NCBI GenBank assembly: GCA_024663395.1
Contig: JANFAH010000074.1
Coordinates: 124,001 to 188,000, forward strand
Direction: 5' to 3'
Source: Pisolithus tinctorius
Lineage: Eukaryota; Basidiomycota; Agaricomycetes; Boletales; Pisolithaceae
DNA: 64,000 nt
This document shows, in pieces, positions 36,066 to 46,799 of this stretch. The position numbers were made by a program, and so were the translations under genes. The notes below the pieces were generated by a model. The model searched no databases and had not been told where the DNA came from. It was given only the letters and a program-made list of their open reading frames with translations. Position 1 is the stretch's first letter; each line of letters opens with the position of its first letter.

Positions 36066-39000
36066 ATGGTTAATACCCGTGCAACTGCCCGCCGAGCTAC
36101 AAAGGCTCAGGCATCATCATTACCTCCTAGCCCATCGACGACTCAGCCTGGTGCTGACATCGCTGATAAGTCTTCGCTCCCAAAACTGACTCCAATAGGA
36201 AGTCAATATTCCACCCCAATCAAAAGGCCCGTCACTGATAACATCCAGAGTTATAGTGACATGGTAAGGACCGGCTCGAGGAACCCAAGCCCGGCGCCCA
36301 AAGGAGCTGCCGCTACCCTCCCTGGCTCGAGAGTAAGCTCACCAATAGACCCTGGCTCGAGAGCGAGCTCGCCAAATTACCTCGGCTTGAGAGTTACCTC
36401 GCCAGAGAATACCGGCTCGAGGATAGCCTCGCCGATGAATCCTGGTGATGTTGAAGTCCTGGAAGCTGTAAAGGCTCGTGCCGTTAGAGTCTGGGTACCG
36501 ACTCACGAAGAAAATGAGAACCTACCCAATAAGGTCCAGTGTGACTCCATCTTCCCTATGAGCGAAATAGATGTTGAGTATGGTGACTGGACGGAAGTGA
36601 AGCGCAAGAGGTCGTGCGAGCGACGCGCTCATAGCACGCTGAGATCTGATCAAAGAGATGCAATCCGAAAAGCTGAAAGACGACTAACCCCAGATGAGCG
36701 GGAGAGAATCCAAAGGAGGTCGCTATCGACAACGAGGGATAACCCCGATCCTACTACATCTGAAGGCGAAGCGTCCACTACCCGGAGAGATCTCAAAGGG
36801 AAAGGACCTGATCCTAGAAATTGGGGAAACTGAAATTTCAGCGACGGTGAAATAGATACAAATGCGCAACGCACGGCCCTCGCGTCGTGGAACACCTTGA
36901 ACAAACTGGCGAGTAAGAGTGACCCCAACCTGATGGGACCAGCGGAAAGGGGTAACCTGGAGGATGCCACATCGGCCAACGAAGATGTCCCCCAGAAGAA
37001 GGCCAGTGGGGGCGACGATCGTGCTGAACAGCTCCCTAAGAAAGAGAAATCAAAGAGAAGGGAAAACATGAAGAAACCCGCTCCTTCGAAGGTTCCTCCC
37101 AATCCTGTAAAGGAGATGGTGGATAAAGTTGTCCGCCAGGACCATAAGAGGCGGGAACACCAAAAGACGCCAAGGGCCATGGAACCTGTAAAACAGATAA
37201 ACCCTAAGAGCTATATTGGGCTTGCCTTTAAACGTCTCGAAAAGGACGAAAAACGCACTAGTAAAACCAAAAGGAAACGGAAATCAACGCGTCGACGTGA
37301 ATCGACAGATAATAGCGAGTCCAGCTCTAGCTCGAGCGATGGCTCCAAGAGTAGCTCCCCGGAGGACGACTCGAGTTCAGATCTGTCCACCTCTTCGAGT
37401 TCGAAATGCAGTACCTCAAGCGATGACGGATCGGCTTCAGAATCGGATGATACGTCGAGCACCTCTGGCAGCTCATCGAGCTCCAGCGAATCCTCGTCGA
37501 GCTCCGGCAGGTCACGAGGGCATCGGCGACGGGGAAGATCCAAGTGGCGGAAAAGCCGTAGTCGCCGAGCACATAAGTCAAAAAGGAGATCCAAACCCCG
37601 CCGGAAGACCACTTTGAAACCCATCCCACCTAACAAGTATGACGGGTCTGATAACCCTCACACGTTTCATCGCTTCGTCACAGAGGGAACAGCATACGTC
37701 GAGGATGGGCGCATTGAGACAAAGAAGCGTGCGTTCATACTGTCGCATTACCTAACGGGGAAAGCACATGAGTTCTATGTGCGTGAAGTATCCGGGGACC
37801 CTTACAAATGGAGGCTTTCTGATTTCTTCACTGAGTTATTCAACTACTGTTTCCCCATCGATTTCCGAATGTGCCAGAGAGAAAAACTTCAGTCCTGTTA
37901 TCAGAACTCCAAGACTGTTAAAAATTACCTTTACAAGCTGAATGAGATTTGGAATATGATTGGGGAGACGAATGAACGCACCAAAGTACATAAGTTCTGG
38001 TCGGGACTCTGCTGAGAACTACAGCGCGACCTATGGAAAGAAAAGCTGAACCCAGAAATCTCAACGCTAAAAAAGGTCGTAGCCTCTGCAGAGATACTCG
38101 AGATCGCGCAATCAATCACTGGGGACTATGTTCGTAAGTCGCGGAGACGGCGAAGTAAAAAGCGCACCGTTGAAAGTGCAGCCGTCTCGACTGGAGAAAC
38201 AGAAACCCCAAGACAAAGGCGACCGTGTACCCGTAAGGGGAGATACAAAGGTGATGGGAACGCTAAGGACTCAACACCCATGGATTCCTCTAAGACAGGG
38301 GGACGACGCGCAAAACGTCTGGATAGGCGTAAGCACGATAGCCCGAAGCTAAGTAAGGAGGAGCAAGAGCGTCATAAAGCAGAAGGCCTCTGCTTTATCT
38401 GCCACAAGTCTGGACACTTCTCGAGGAACTGTCCTGATCGCCACACCGTCTCCACACCCAACAAGCCCCCAGGCATTGCGAGTTTCGGAGTGGATGTCGA
38501 CTTTGGGGATGTTGAGTGCCAACGTCAATTGGCCGCGTCAGTCGATCACGACCCTGAGATCTCTGTAAATTTCATTCAAACTCGAGGCCCTAGGGTCCAA
38601 GACGAAGAAGACCTACCTGATGATGACCTCCCTGCTCTCGAGAGCGTCTCGGATGATGACGACGAAGAAAGACTTAGTGACATTTTTACTACTGATGAAG
38701 ATGACTTACCCACCGGAATGCAAATATACGCGTATGATCGTAGACCATTCCGGGGATACCAATCGTTGGGAACCCGGCTTGGACACCCCTTGGAAGAACG
38801 CGCGATGGACCGATTGGCCGGGATTTGCTACCCAGGCGACGACCCGGACTCGCTGAGCACCTTCATGGATTCCCGATTCCTCATATACGACTTGGGCACC
38901 GGACAACATATGATCGCGGAAAGTGAGAGAGACGTATTAGGACCAGGAGACGAGATCAGAATCGACACTCACCTCCTACTCAACCCTGTGTTCCGACTTG

Positions 39001-40193
39001 ATAGTTGGTACTGGTTTAGGAAAGGGGAGTGCACAGGCATCCCAAAGGCTGAGTTACGGAACCGCGAAAGGTCCAGAACCTGGAGATCTCGTCTGATGGG
39101 CAGGCCCTTCGAAGATCGCATCGAGGCTAGACTCGGAGAATATAGTCTCCAGGTCCTGGAAGGCGGAAATGCGGATCGATTCGTGTGTGTCAGGAAGGAT
39201 GATACAACGTTCGAGGTGCTCGATTACCATATGGCTCTGTGCTTTGAACTCCCAATTAGCAGGGTGACCACCCCCTATTTTGACATCGCCCGCTGGCATG
39301 CTAAGAAGCTCTTTCGTGCGTGTATGGAGTTGACAAGCCACGACCCTTTCGAAGGCGACGACGACGTAGGGATCCGGTCCCTGACGGTAGACAAGGACCT
39401 TGAAGAGGCAGATAATAAGCACCATGACTCCAGAGAGGACGTACCTTGTAGTGCGATCCACCTGAATGGTACTACTGTTCGTAATGACGATCGGACGACC
39501 CTCCAACGAAACGCTTCAATAGCTAAGGACTTCACGCGAAAGATACCAAAGCCTTTAGTGGTGGTGGTGCACATCAATGGCCACCCAGCGCGAGCTTTGA
39601 TCGACACCGGATCGCTGGCTGACTTTATGTCAGTAATGCTAGCGGAGCAATTAAAAGTGAAACGGATCCCGCTTGAAAAGCCACTTACCATACAGCTGGT
39701 GGTACAAGGATCGCGTTCAAAGGTAAACTTCGGGACGAGAGTACGCCTACAGTACCAGGGCATTGATTGTGAACGACACTTTGATGTGATGAACTTACAA
39801 AACTACGATCTTATCCTTGGGACGCCGTTCTTGTATCAGCACAAAGTCATGGTGGGACTACATTCCCCGAGAGTGGTGATTGGTAGTACAACCCCAACTG
39901 AGATGAAGGGCGAACAGGTATTGACCCTGGAATCGCGCGCTACGGAAATATATCATGAGAGTATCGCAAAGGTGAGAAAGTACCTACAGGAGCTAGTGAA
40001 GCCTCTATGCTCCCAAGTCGGCGCTATGGCTCTGCCCCCTTTCAGAGCGATTAATCACGAGATCCCACTCATAGACGAGAAGAAGATTTATCCATGGCGG
40101 CCATCTAGGTGTCCAGAAGCGTTACGACCCTTGTGGTCCAAAAAGAAGAACGCATACTTGAGGACGGGCCGTTGGGAACTCACAGCAGCGTGA
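36066..40193 (+). pseudogene. gag-pol: Retrotransposon gag, zinc knuckle and protease region (broken)
   Basis: One reading frame from 36066 to 40193 interrupted by TGA at 36831-36833 and 38013-38015 and ended by TGA at 40191-40193. The N-terminal 250 residues are Ser/Pro-rich with four 10-residue repeats. Then follow an Arg/Ser/Lys-rich segment (about 37,240-37,610), the gag capsid-like region (NPHTFHRFVTEGTAY to KTVKNYLYKLNEIW), a CCHC knuckle CFICHKSGHFSRNCP near 38,390, an acidic linker and the aspartic protease with ALIDTGSLADFMS near 39,600. No protein is rebuilt here; the stops are noted as found. Confidence 0.88.
36324..36443 (+). repeat. Four tandem 30-bp repeats in gag
   Basis: Units at 36324, 36354, 36384 and 36414, each starting GGCTCGAG or GGCTTGAG and coding for a 10-residue motif of the type Gly-Ser-Arg-x-x-Ser-Pro-x-x-x. 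A related start (GGCTCGAGG) also occurs near 36273. Confidence 0.8.
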
Positions 40194-41562
40194 AATACTT
40201 GCCCCATGCTGTTGATCCTGAAGGCAGGAAACCCTCCCCACCTTCGAGTGGTAGTTGACCTTCAGGAACGAAATAAGAATACTCGAAAATTATCGTCCCC
40301 AATGCCGGACATGGATGGGATCCTTCGATGCATAGCCAAGAAACTGTATCGCTCGATTATTGACGGTGCGGACGCGTACGAACAGATTAGGGTCATCCCC
40401 GAACATGTTGAGCGAACGGCAGTAACTACTCCTGATGGAAACATGGTTAGCCTCGTCGTGCAGCAAGGCGACTGTAACGCGCCTGCCACGTACCAAGCTC
40501 TGATGAACCATATCTTCGGCAAGCACATTGGCACTTTCATGGACGTGTATCTGGACGATATAATCATCTATTCGAACACGCTAGAAGAGCATGTACACCA
40601 TGTCAGAACTGTCCTCGAAATCCTCACACGAGAGAAACTGTACCTTAGCGATAAAAAGTTGAGGTTCCTCTGCGATGAGGTTAAGATACTCGGGCGCGTC
40701 GTCACTGATGATGGGATAAAAATGGACCCAGAAAAGGTCGATCCGAATACTAAATTGGAAAGCACCCACGAATCACACGCTGTGCAAGGGGTTCATTGGG
40801 TCAGTAGGCTATCTCGCTGACGACATCTACAAAGTGCGCGTACCCTTGGGGGTACTCGCCAAGGCGAGTGCTGAGACCCGACCTTTCCAGTGGACATACA
40901 CAGAACAACGCACTTTTGAGACAGTGAAGTCCTACGTCACCGCCTGCGCACAACATTGTCACGTGCCGCTGAATTACGATCTGGACCGTGAACCCATCTG
41001 GGTGATGACTGATGCTTGTGGTAACGGCATTGGAGGCGTGATTGCGCAGGGGAAAGATTGGAAGGCGGCTAAGGTTGCCGCATTCTACTCTGCAAAGATG
41101 TCATCAGCCCAGAGAAACTACCCTGTGCACGAACAAGAGCTTCTTGCAGGAGTCGAAACGATGCTGAGGCATCGCGATATCCTACAAGGTACTCGCTTCA
41201 TGTGGGTCACCGACCACAAGAGTTTGACGCACCTACTAGATCAAAAGGATCTGTCTGGATGGCAGGCACAATGGTTAGAAAAATTGGCCGAGTTTGATTT
41301 CGAAATCAAATACGTACTGGGAAATGAGAATGTGCTCCCTGATGCATTATCCAGAATGTACGAGTTTGATGCTCCTGGCACGATCAGAGCGCCGAGTGAA
41401 TACCTACACCATGATTTGGACGTCGAGGGATCAGCCTTGCCAGAACGACGACAGCAGGTCATCAGCGCACCTTTATATGTCGGAGTCGAAGCGTTGGCAA
41501 TGTCGACCAGATCTCATAATCGGGGAGTGGGCGAGCGGATTGACAATGACCCGCAGGTGTAA
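40194..41562 (+). pseudogene. pol: Retrotransposon reverse transcriptase and RNase H (broken)
   Basis: Same frame as gag after the TGA at 40191. The reverse transcriptase includes LRVVVDLQERNKNT, the polymerase active site YLDDIIIY near 40,550 and GRVVTDDGI. A one-base frameshift lies near 40,745 (frame 3 to frame 1); after it comes RNase H with WVMTDACGNGIGGVIAQ, the HEQELLAGVETM Glu region and VTDHKSLTHLL. The frame closes at 41560-41562. Confidence 0.88.
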
Positions 41563-41962
41563 CCTGCAGGAACGTCAGGTGTAAAGAACCCACCAGTGCA
41601 TCGTGTAAGGTTGATCGTGAAACCTCCAGGGACATCGCAGGTAGCGATGGACAACAGGAAGGGCCCCACCTCGGAAGGGACCCGGACCTGCGCATCGCAG
41701 GGAGCTGTGAGGCGGGGGATGTCGGAACACCAACTGACTCACCTGTTCGGTCCACTGCTAAGAAACTGACCACACGGCGGCGACGATCTCCTACGCCCCC
41801 GGCAGAAACTGGCCGCCCCGAAACAGGCATGGAATTCACCAGAAGGATGAAGGATCAATTCGTTCTCCTTGGACCAGGCGAACGAATGAAGGGGGGAAAG
41901 GACAGAGAACGTCCCCTATTACGGATACACACAATGCACACACTGCAAGCACTTTACAGGAC

Positions 41963-43285
41963 ATGTGCTCACTGCCGAGTACGGAACAACACGCAGTACA
42001 CACGAGTAATGCTTTGGCGAGTACAGGAATAAAGGCCCCATTGGTCATATATCCAGGCAATGAAGGTGTGATCACAGCAGCACAGCATAAGTACAATAGA
42101 GACCCTTTTTTTAAGCAAATCATGGACAAGCCACAGGCGTTCAAGAATTTTGAAGTCATGACAGATGGCTATATTTGCCTGAAACTCACAGATCGTACCG
42201 TCCTCTGTGTCCCGGACATAGAGGTGGATGGCAGACGAATTAGAGAGACTGTCATAGACCATGCTCACTCGCTACTAGCCCATCTAGGCACTAAGAAAAC
42301 AGTATCGTACATATGCGAATTCCTGTGGTGGGAGTCAATGGTGAAAGATGTCACCGCATTTTGTACATCTTGTCAAACTTGCCAATGAAGCAAGCCCCTA
42401 CTCACAAACCGTTTGGACTCCTGAACCCACTGCCCGTACCTTCGAGACCTTGGGAAGCGATCGGGGTTGATTTCGTGGGACCTCTCCCTGAATCTAAGGA
42501 CCGTGACGGAGAATATGACTCCATAACTGTGATCATAGACTTATTAACGTCCATGGTACACATAGTGCCGAGTAGAACCACCTACACCGCTCGCGAAGTG
42601 GCAGAGTTAATGTTTGCCGAGGTATACAAGCACCATGGCTTACCTCGGGCGATAGTTAGCGACCGAGACATCCTATTCACGAGCATCTTCTGGAAGCATC
42701 TTAACGACCTAATTGGGATAAGGCAAAAGATGTCCCAGTGCATACCACCCGGAGACAGACGGCGCCACTGAACACACCAACCGAACTATTGCTCAAATGT
42801 TGAGATGTTGTATCGGTCCAAACCAAAAGGACTGGGTATCTCGAATACCCGCCATCGAGTTTGCTATAAACAATGCGACATTGGAGTCGACAGGATACGT
42901 GCCTTTCTTTCTGAACACTGGAAGGATGCCTCAACGAATGATATGGGATGCTCCTACGAAAGACGAGTATCCGAGTGTAAGAGCATTTGCAAATAAAATG
43001 AAACTCACCTTATTGGACGCTCATGACGCCATCCTGAAAGCGCGCATTAAGCAAACGACAGGCACTAATAAAAAGCGCCGTGCTTGCCCTTTCATCAAAG
43101 GCGATCTCGTGTACATCTCTACAAAGAATATTAGCCTGTCAAAGGGAACGTCAAGGAAGCTCGTACCGAAGTTCATAGGTCCCTACCACATCTCGGAGGA
43201 CTTTGGGAATAACTCCTTCCGTGTCGAGCTACCAGATTCTCTGAACGGAGAGGTATACATGATGTCTTTCATTCATTGCTGCTAA
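41963..43285 (+). pseudogene. pol: Retrotransposon integrase (frameshifted)
   Basis: The HHCC zinc domain is present (DHAHSLLAHLG ... CTSCQTC) near 42,255-42,385. A frameshift near 42,385 leads into the catalytic core with GVDFVGPL and VSDRDILF; a second near 42,735 precedes the segment with AYHPETDGATEHTNR that carries the third acidic residue. A third shift lies near 43,265. The 41,562-41,960 stretch between RNase H and integrase holds no clear domain. Confidence 0.85.
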
Positions 43286-43326
43286 GGGTGCACATACCTA
43301 ACGATGACCGTAAGTTCCCCGGCCGA

Positions 43327-45009
43327 ATGGACGACCAAATTCCTGAGTTCGGGGGAACCAATCACGAATGGGCTGTCGATCGGATAATTAGACACTGCGG
43401 CAGTTTTTCGGATGCGATGTTTGAAGTCCAGTGGACAGCTGGGGACTGAACGTGGTTACCATATGATGAGATCGCACACTTAAAGGCTCTTACCGATTAT
43501 TTCGAGGCCATTGGGGTTGATGGGATTGAGAAATTGAGGGACGCAGGCAACGGGGGCTCGTCGGACAACGACCCCCAGGTGTTCTTGGGACACTTGGCAC
43601 TGCAGGTCTGCGGGGCCCATTTAAGCCGCCCATGTCCCAACTGTAAAACTCGACCCACGTACCCGAACTCCCCTTTGGCTAGACAATCTCAACCTCGGAG
43701 CCACCAAGCTAACACCCATCCTCGCACAAACCGTCCACCTCGTCCTACTACTCGTCGCCATCGTTCTCCCACTCGTCCACCCAAGACCTCACGCCACTAC
43801 CAGAACCGCTCTCGACAGGCCTACCCTCGCACCGACCATCATACCCCCTCACACGCATCCTATAATCCTAGGCGTAAAAGCCGCAGGCACGACAGTCACG
43901 GTCAAAAGGTCAGGCACAGACAAGCTAGACCTACCGCTGATAGTCGACGACATCAGTCGCATACTCCCCCTTTGATTATTTGACTTTCTAGGCAGCAGAC
44001 CCTAAGCCCAGACACCCTAGCCACACTGCAGCACACACTATCTGCAGTGGTCAGTGAACTCCAGAGTCTAGCTATTGACCACTTACGTGACGCACAATCG
44101 CCCTGTATGGCCAGCATATTGGACGCCGCTGAGAATAACCTAATCAAGAGGATTAACCCGGATTTCTTCGCTATCTGGGGCACTATGGGCTCGGGAAACC
44201 CTGAAGGGCGAGTGCTCATCCACCGCGAACAAGTCCACTCCTACTTCCAATATGATAAAGCTCTGCGGCGGAAGGATGGAGATCCACTTGACATACCTGC
44301 TGGATACCTCCAGTTTCAGGACACCTATAATAGCAACGCTACTGCGAGGTCAAGGTTTGCGTACTACAAGCCGGGGGACAATGCTCGTACAGTCATCACA
44401 GGCCCGGCCCCTACTAAGAAAGAGGTCCTGGGAGCGGATGCGGACCTGTGAAGTAAGGAAGAGAGGGAGGGGGGACAAATACTCAACAGTGCGGAAACAG
44501 AGACACTTAATAGTATGCTCTGGGATGCGGCGGAGCGACTCAAGCGCCAATGCGAGCGCTTCCAGCGAGGCTATCAGGATTGCCATGGCCGTCGGGAGGA
44601 TGATCGCCATGCCAAGGGCCCACTGGGTGGACGTCCCAGTTCATCACCTGTGGAAGCTCGTCGCACTGGAAAGTCAAACTCGAGTAAGCGCAGGGAGGCA
44701 ACTAGGGTGGGCAGCTTCCACAGGAATAATAATACGCCTACCCGTTCGCGCTCGCCTGCCCCCGTCACTAGCTCCTCTACTATCACCCTGGATGCGATCT
44801 CCCACTACGGCGTCTTCCCTGACCACACTGGCGTGCCTGATCACGATCCCTCTAATGTCGCTGTTGGCTCAGTAGGCATGGACGTCTCCATTGAAGGTCT
44901 TGAGGAGGAGTACGGAGAAGAGTACAATGGCGTAGCAGACGCCGAAGGCGAGGATGACACGATGGAACAAGGCGGAGACGCGGAAGATGCCGGAGGTGTT
45001 GCTGAGTAA
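43327..45009 (+). pseudogene. Chromodomain-like segment plus an extra downstream reading frame
   Basis: A single frame runs from 43327 to 45009, broken by TGA at 43447, 43981 and 44449. Its first 70 codons resemble the C-terminal chromodomain of fungal Gypsy integrases (WAVDRIIRHCGSFSDAMFEV, then TWLPYDEIAHLKALTDY). Next are ~130 codons rich in Arg, Pro, Thr and Ser, a ~135-codon globular-looking part (including NNLIKRINPDFFAIWGTMGS and DIPAGYLQFQDTYNS), and an acidic Gly/Glu/Asp tail. I do not recognise the part after the chromodomain. Confidence 0.6.
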
Positions 45010-45043
45010 GCCCACTTCACGAAGGAAGGGTACTTTGTACCCT

Positions 45044-45054
45044 GGAGGGGGGAA
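45044..45054 (+). other. Polypurine tract next to the right LTR
   Basis: GGAGGGGGGAA, ending exactly at the right LTR start; the usual primer site for plus-strand DNA synthesis. Confidence 0.75.
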
Positions 45055-45339
45055 TGTAAGGATTCGGTCCGACGCTGTCGACCGTATGGTTAGATGCTGT
45101 TTTCCTTATGACAGATCTATTGGTTTCTCATTTATTTGTTTGATCCTACTTAACCCGTACTGATACTCTGACATATTTCGTGCCTAACCTCTGCCCTATA
45201 AAATAGGCCTTGTAGCGTACTGTACGGGGACTTCTTTTCTACCTCGAAATAAGACACTATTGTCTGGAAACCCGAGTAGACGAAGAATCCTTCTTGTTGT
45301 GCTGCCGTTAAAAGTTATGCACTTCTTATCGGCGTTACA
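45055..45339 (+). repeat. Right LTR (285 bp)
   Basis: Same ends as the left LTR, with four substitutions relative to it at 45097, 45273, 45303 and 45317 (98.6% identity). Confidence 0.95.
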
Positions 45340-45344
45340 AAGCA
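45340..45344. repeat. Target-site duplication, right copy (AAGCA)
   Basis: Identical to 35638-35642; marks the empty-site sequence duplicated on insertion. Confidence 0.92.
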
Positions 45345-45489
45345 GTAGCGTGGAACTATGTATGACTTGTATGTGTAGTAGTGATTATAGAATTGTCAAC
45401 AAGGGGAGCTCAGACATTCAACACCACAGCTCAGCCCTTGCCACCGCGACGCGCCGACTACATCTGAATTGTAAGATCTGACCTACGCG

Positions 45490-46654
45490 ATGAAGAAGAA
45501 GGTAGGTTCTCAAACGAAGGCATCCAAGAGGTGTACATGGCCTAACTTGAACTTGTCAAGGTGTTGTTAATGGGTGCCTCAGGTAGCGGGAAGACGTCAA
45601 TGCGTTCAATGATCTTGTGAGTCAAAATGCTTCGGGTGTCCAAGTGTCCCCTCCTAATGTTTCATTCACGATGCTATCCCAGTTCCAATAATCCTGCTTC
45701 GTTGACTTCCCGCTTGGGCGCTACTATTGACGTCGAGCAGAACCACGTCCGGTTTCTCGATGACCTGATCCTGAACCTCTGGGATTGTGGTGGACAGGAC
45801 GCCTTCATGGACTCCTACCTATCTGCCCAACGTGCAACCATATTTTCGCACGTAGGCGTGCTGATCTACGTCTTCGATGTCGAATCACGCGAAATGACCA
45901 AAGACCTTGAGTATTACCGCGATTGTCTGCTTGGTTTATCACAATTCAGCAAGGATGCCACCGTTTTCCTCTTGGTGCACAAGATGGATCTTATCCGGGA
46001 AAGTGAACGATCCAGTGTCCTGCACCGAAAGACAGCAGAATTGGAGAAAGCGAGCGGTGATGTCACAGTCAAGGTTCATGGCACAAGTATATACGACGAG
46101 ACTTTGTACAAGGTATGATTTCCCCTTTTCTCCGCGACATGAGCACCTGACATGTAACAAAGGCTTGGTCAAGTATAGTAAACACCTTGATACCGAACGT
46201 GCGCTCTCTGTCCAAACACCTCCGAATATTTGCGGAAGCCTGTAATGCAACGGAGGTCATCCTATTTGAACGTACCACTTTCCTTGTCATTGCGACCTCG
46301 TCCGATCCTTCCGACCAGGCGGTGGATCCATTAACCGCCCATGCCTTGGATACGAAACGCTATGAACGAACCTCTGAGTTGATCAAGACCTTCAAGCAGT
46401 CCTGCTCCCGACTGCGCGAAGAATTTCATTCACTGGAAATGGAACTCGAAGATTTCACGGCCGTTCTGGATGAAATGACCAAAAACACGTATATACTAGC
46501 AGTGGTTCACGATCCCGCTATCGGTAAGTAAGATTTAAATCATGACGCCTAGCACCTGAGTTGACTTCAAGCAGAGACGGCAGCAATCAGAATGAATATT
46601 CGAATAGCCCGTCGTAAATTTGAAGAACTCCAAGGAGATAGTTTAGTATCTTAG
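45490..46654 (+). CDS. GTR1: Gtr1/RagA small GTPase
   Basis: Rag GTPase that signals amino-acid sufficiency to TORC1 at the vacuole. Five exons (45490-45501, 45561-45616, 45683-46112, 46163-46523, 46575-46654) give 312 residues. The first coding exon has only four codons (Met and three Lys). The P-loop GASGSGKTSMRSM, switch I LGATIDVEQNHVRFL, switch II NLWDCGGQDAFMDSYL and the HKMD guanine-specificity motif are clear. The C-terminal roadblock-like half includes NATEVILFERTTFLVIATSS and ends with RRKFEELQ. The WDCGGQ and the length fit the RagA/Gtr1 branch rather than RagC/Gtr2. Confidence 0.93.
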
Positions 46655-46799
46655 GATAGCATTTGGAAACATTCAATGTAGAAGACGAAAATAAATAAAA
46701 ACAAAAACACGATCGTTCTTCGGAAATTTAGTAAGCTGGGAAGGACTAGCCTGCTTCTACTTACGATCTCAGGCTTTGTTAACACAGAGATCTTTGGAA

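Larger units (their letters stand above)
35643..45339 (+). mobile_element. Ty3/Gypsy LTR retrotransposon, full length but inactive
   Basis: 9,697 bases with two 285-bp LTRs, a 5-bp target duplication and, in order, gag, zinc knuckle, aspartic protease, reverse transcriptase, RNase H, integrase and a chromodomain-like segment, the Gypsy order. The polyprotein is broken by six in-frame TGA codons and at least four frameshifts, so this copy cannot move by itself. No tRNA-type primer-binding site was recognised directly after the left LTR. The element is inserted in the region downstream of the lumazine synthase gene and upstream of the Gtr1 gene, in the plus orientation. Confidence 0.95.

Noticed and set aside
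43534..43983. Arg/Pro-rich frame as a separate host gene inside the element
   Set aside because: It is in the same frame as the chromodomain-like segment and the frame after it, so it is better read as part of one broken element frame.
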